From positions 1 through 43,730 of the forward strand of contig JAXDBS010000047.1 of NCBI GenBank assembly GCA_034678545.1: a stretch of DNA of 43,730 nt, read 5' to 3'. Shown one piece after another: positions 42,801 through 43,730 of this stretch; within the stretch, counting starts at the first letter, position 1, and each line of letters opens with the position of its first letter. The notes below the pieces were generated by a model, which had not been told where the DNA came from, made no database searches, and saw nothing but the letters and a program-made list of their open reading frames with translations. The position numbers and the translations under genes are program-made. The stretch is from UBA5614 sp034678545. GTDB taxonomy: Bacteria > Cloacimonadota > Cloacimonadia > Cloacimonadales > Cloacimonadaceae.

Positions 42801-43730
42801 GGATGAGAACGGCAAGCCCATCCCTCCCGACAGGCTGCTGCTCAGCCAGAAAGTGCTCAGGCTGGTCTCCGAACAGGAAGGCTATTTCTACTTCTACCCC
42901 GTTTATGAACAGCTGGGCGGCGAAGCCCACAGCAGCGCCCTGGGCCTGGGCATCGCCACCGTCTGCGGCTGCGCGGTCCGCCGCCAGGGAGCCCTCCAGG
43001 GCATCTTTTACTGCGACGCCGGCCGCGATCTGGACTTGGACGAGAGCGTTCAAACCCAGTGCCGGGTCCTGTTTTATTTTGTGCAGAATGCATTGGAACT
43101 TCTACGCCGGGCCGGAGGGCAGGATCCCGCCCCCGCCATCGGGCTGCCCGAGGGGGAAACCGTCTCCCCGGCTATGATCGGCAAGAGCAAGGTGATCCGC
43201 GAGGTTTACGCCAAGATCGCCCTGGTGGCCGGACACAACGTCAATGTCCTGATCACCGGCCCCACCGGCAGCGGCAAGGAGCTTGTGGCGCGGGAGATCC
43301 ATCACCAGTATACCGCCAAAAACAGGGCGGGGCGCAAGGTCCCCTTCATCGCCGTGAACTGCGCCGCCATTCCGGAGCAGCTCCTGGAATCCGAGCTTTT
43401 CGGGTACAAAAAAGGCGCCTTCACCGGCGCCAATGCAGATAAAAAAGGCAAGCTGCTCCTGGCCGACGGGGGCACCCTCTTCCTGGACGAGATCGGGGAA
43501 ATGCCCCTGCTCCTCCAGTCCAAGCTGTTGCGCGCCATCCAGGAAAAGCAGATCACGCCCCTGGGCAGCGACCAGGACGTTCCCGTCAACGTCAGGATCA
43601 TCGCCGCCACCAACCAGAACCTGGAGGAATTGGTCGCCCAGAACGCCTTCCGCGCCGACCTCTATTACCGCCTCAAGGTCATGACAATCGACCTGCCCGC
43701 CCTCTCCGAGCGCAAGGACGACATCCCCCT
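39871..43730 (+). CDS. Ser/Thr protein kinase - TPR - GAF-like - sigma-54 AAA+ activator fusion (partial, runs off window)
   Basis: One uninterrupted frame of at least 1286 codons, no stop before the window end. The start ATG follows AAGGAG by seven bases. Domains: a basic leader (KKEKKRSAADK); a protein kinase at about 28-265 with Gly-rich loop LGQGRLA, Lys58 (VAKQY), catalytic Asp141 in VNDIKPDN (the usual HRD is VND), Asp158 in DLG for DFG, and APE at 180-182; an unrecognised region to about 560; TPR-like helices, clearest at 634-770 (RYEEAISSYKNAIELF, RALNNLGVVYFGLQRYADAEQIF); a GAF-like domain at about 940-1075; and a sigma-54 interaction AAA+ domain with Walker A GPTGSGKE (1130-1137), GAFTGA (1182-1187) and Walker B LFLDE (Asp1206-Glu1207). 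A DNA-binding domain would lie beyond the edge. It probably senses a signal through kinase/TPR/GAF parts and opens sigma-54 promoters, perhaps the one at 37272. Confidence 0.88.
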   Translation, partial: MLTPMRPNQKKEKKRSAADKMKFNRDILEKSEVLATLGQGRLATTTLRDKEGVKFVAKQYKARFAGLARNEYLFLQAARGANVVKALAYLPLEEPVIITEYLEGSNLKPESFPGKKDAEACFARLATTIAALHAAGICVNDIKPDNIVVQGKTPFLTDLGLATANLFFEREFRGTPAYAAPEKFIRQTNHFAADVFSLGMTMFFCRHGQTLLDLVREDEYNRLIAKEDLWQKHLENAESDALILRMLAYRPEARLQAIDAALEMAGRHKLDLTSLELPLVESYVFKTQKAAAEKLGKRGLLRCDYADEPQVIENLLSLWSESNGKKLAVLDESCFVSQPEEFFRSFPFGYRDKNVYQPNFIEWLKEQPLTVLLRRHSQLAPTSFFDEIASRTGALQLWIGESGEVKPVAFSETGGLMASVPLLRNRQSSLRRSLASAKPFYIRLALLGLLHGDRSTLPENELADFLAWIRIPVPLLLAEKVWDHWYILVQDGLLHKRISFDAGMIRGKSDQSGTGYPSPELISRAEDYACKASFFQIAGEISYLQKKTARALEHWTRHIDELTKKEFFLSAYEFIQQLRPRVKAFPFEIRKKEAFLARICGHFELSNRLYEQLISESEGTLRAVLSVDRAIVLQALKRYEEAISSYKNAIELFRLHKDQKSLFRALNNLGVVYFGLQRYADAEQIFNDVLSEARQQKNIQFEAVSYLNLSDIQLKRGEWQRVLYYTDKAIELTYQNQKWNLYANGNVIRARALFALGEHGQAIHILQELRNNPKISENLLQYQEITAWLLHCLEIYAPAEAGKLMDSLSISDSTMHEILRRELFFLSLARKKYFHAQLHLQEMAEVPVLKAFFNTETDTVIDLLNELKTQMELDSYFYYLTWFIRLYPETACTRLADDIQEAVNLYTCKPLTHLLETGDLPGRQADFWMELVQQVSSASNPLELVEYVLQHARRFVQAEKHVYFEVRGGILEPLLALDENGKPIPPDRLLLSQKVLRLVSEQEGYFYFYPVYEQLGGEAHSSALGLGIATVCGCAVRRQGALQGIFYCDAGRDLDLDESVQTQCRVLFYFVQNALELLRRAGGQDPAPAIGLPEGETVSPAMIGKSKVIREVYAKIALVAGHNVNVLITGPTGSGKELVAREIHHQYTAKNRAGRKVPFIAVNCAAIPEQLLESELFGYKKGAFTGANADKKGKLLLADGGTLFLDEIGEMPLLLQSKLLRAIQEKQITPLGSDQDVPVNVRIIAATNQNLEELVAQNAFRADLYYRLKVMTIDLPALSERKDDIP

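Overview
The window reads as chromosomal DNA of an uncultured anaerobic Gram-negative bacterium of the Fibrobacteres-Chlorobi-Bacteroidetes (FCB) kind. Candidatus Cloacimonadota is my best guess; this is an inference, since there is no rRNA or other phylogenetic marker here. Pointers are: two secreted proteins ending in type IX secretion-like (FlgD-like) sorting domains, one with the typical N-Y-P-N-P-F-N-P motif; a Kdo activation gene (kdsB), hence lipopolysaccharide; many lipoproteins with fibronectin III or TPR folds; a complete sodium/proton-pumping Rnf complex; and an Nfn-type transhydrogenase, all fitting a fermentative anaerobe.

Layout. 1-3434: a + strand cassette of an acetyl-CoA-synthetase-like ligase, a free acyl carrier protein and a Kbl-like alpha-oxoamine synthase, closed by a strong terminator. 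3433-5560 (-): two tandem secreted alpha/beta hydrolases with PETase/cutinase-like motifs, one with a nine-G tract at its nucleophile elbow. 5727-6557 (+): rsmI. 6615-10118 (-): zinc-ribbon protein, NfnA and NfnB, the last carrying the same zinc-ribbon module as an N-terminal fusion. 10487-15743 (+): rnfCDGEAB, divergent from the nfn operon and preceded by a possible ten-codon leader ORF, followed by a lipoprotein started from TTG. 16348-17383: a gene-free island of short palindromes and direct repeats. 17384-27348 (-): a long run of wecA-like gene, metallo-hydrolase, TPR lipoprotein, DUF5683 protein, fibronectin lipoprotein, uvrD/pcrA and mfd. 27403-28890 (-): 5'-nucleotidase family protein. 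29123-34493 (-): corA, queD, engB, mnmG, an LPP20-like lipoprotein and kdsB. 34847-39806 (+): two large secreted proteins with C-terminal sorting domains. 39871-end (+): a very large regulator cut by the window edge.

The most unusual part is the right end. A single frame of at least 1286 codons joins a Ser/Thr protein kinase domain, a long helical/TPR region, a GAF-like domain and a sigma-54 AAA+ activator domain with an intact GAFTGA loop. Immediately upstream lies a gene for a secreted protein with seven carboxypeptidase-regulatory-like repeats, and the only near-perfect sigma-54 promoter I see in the window sits 66 bp before that gene. Between them a terminator hairpin holds the regulator's own Shine-Dalgarno sequence in its 3' arm, with the U tract ending at the ATG. 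Together these suggest a kinase-linked, sigma-54-driven circuit controlling a surface protein, with the regulator coupled to its target by attenuation.

Energy metabolism is the second theme. NfnAB (NADH, ferredoxin and NADPH) and Rnf (ferredoxin, NADH and ion gradient) are encoded back to back from one intergenic region, linked by a repeated eight-cysteine module.
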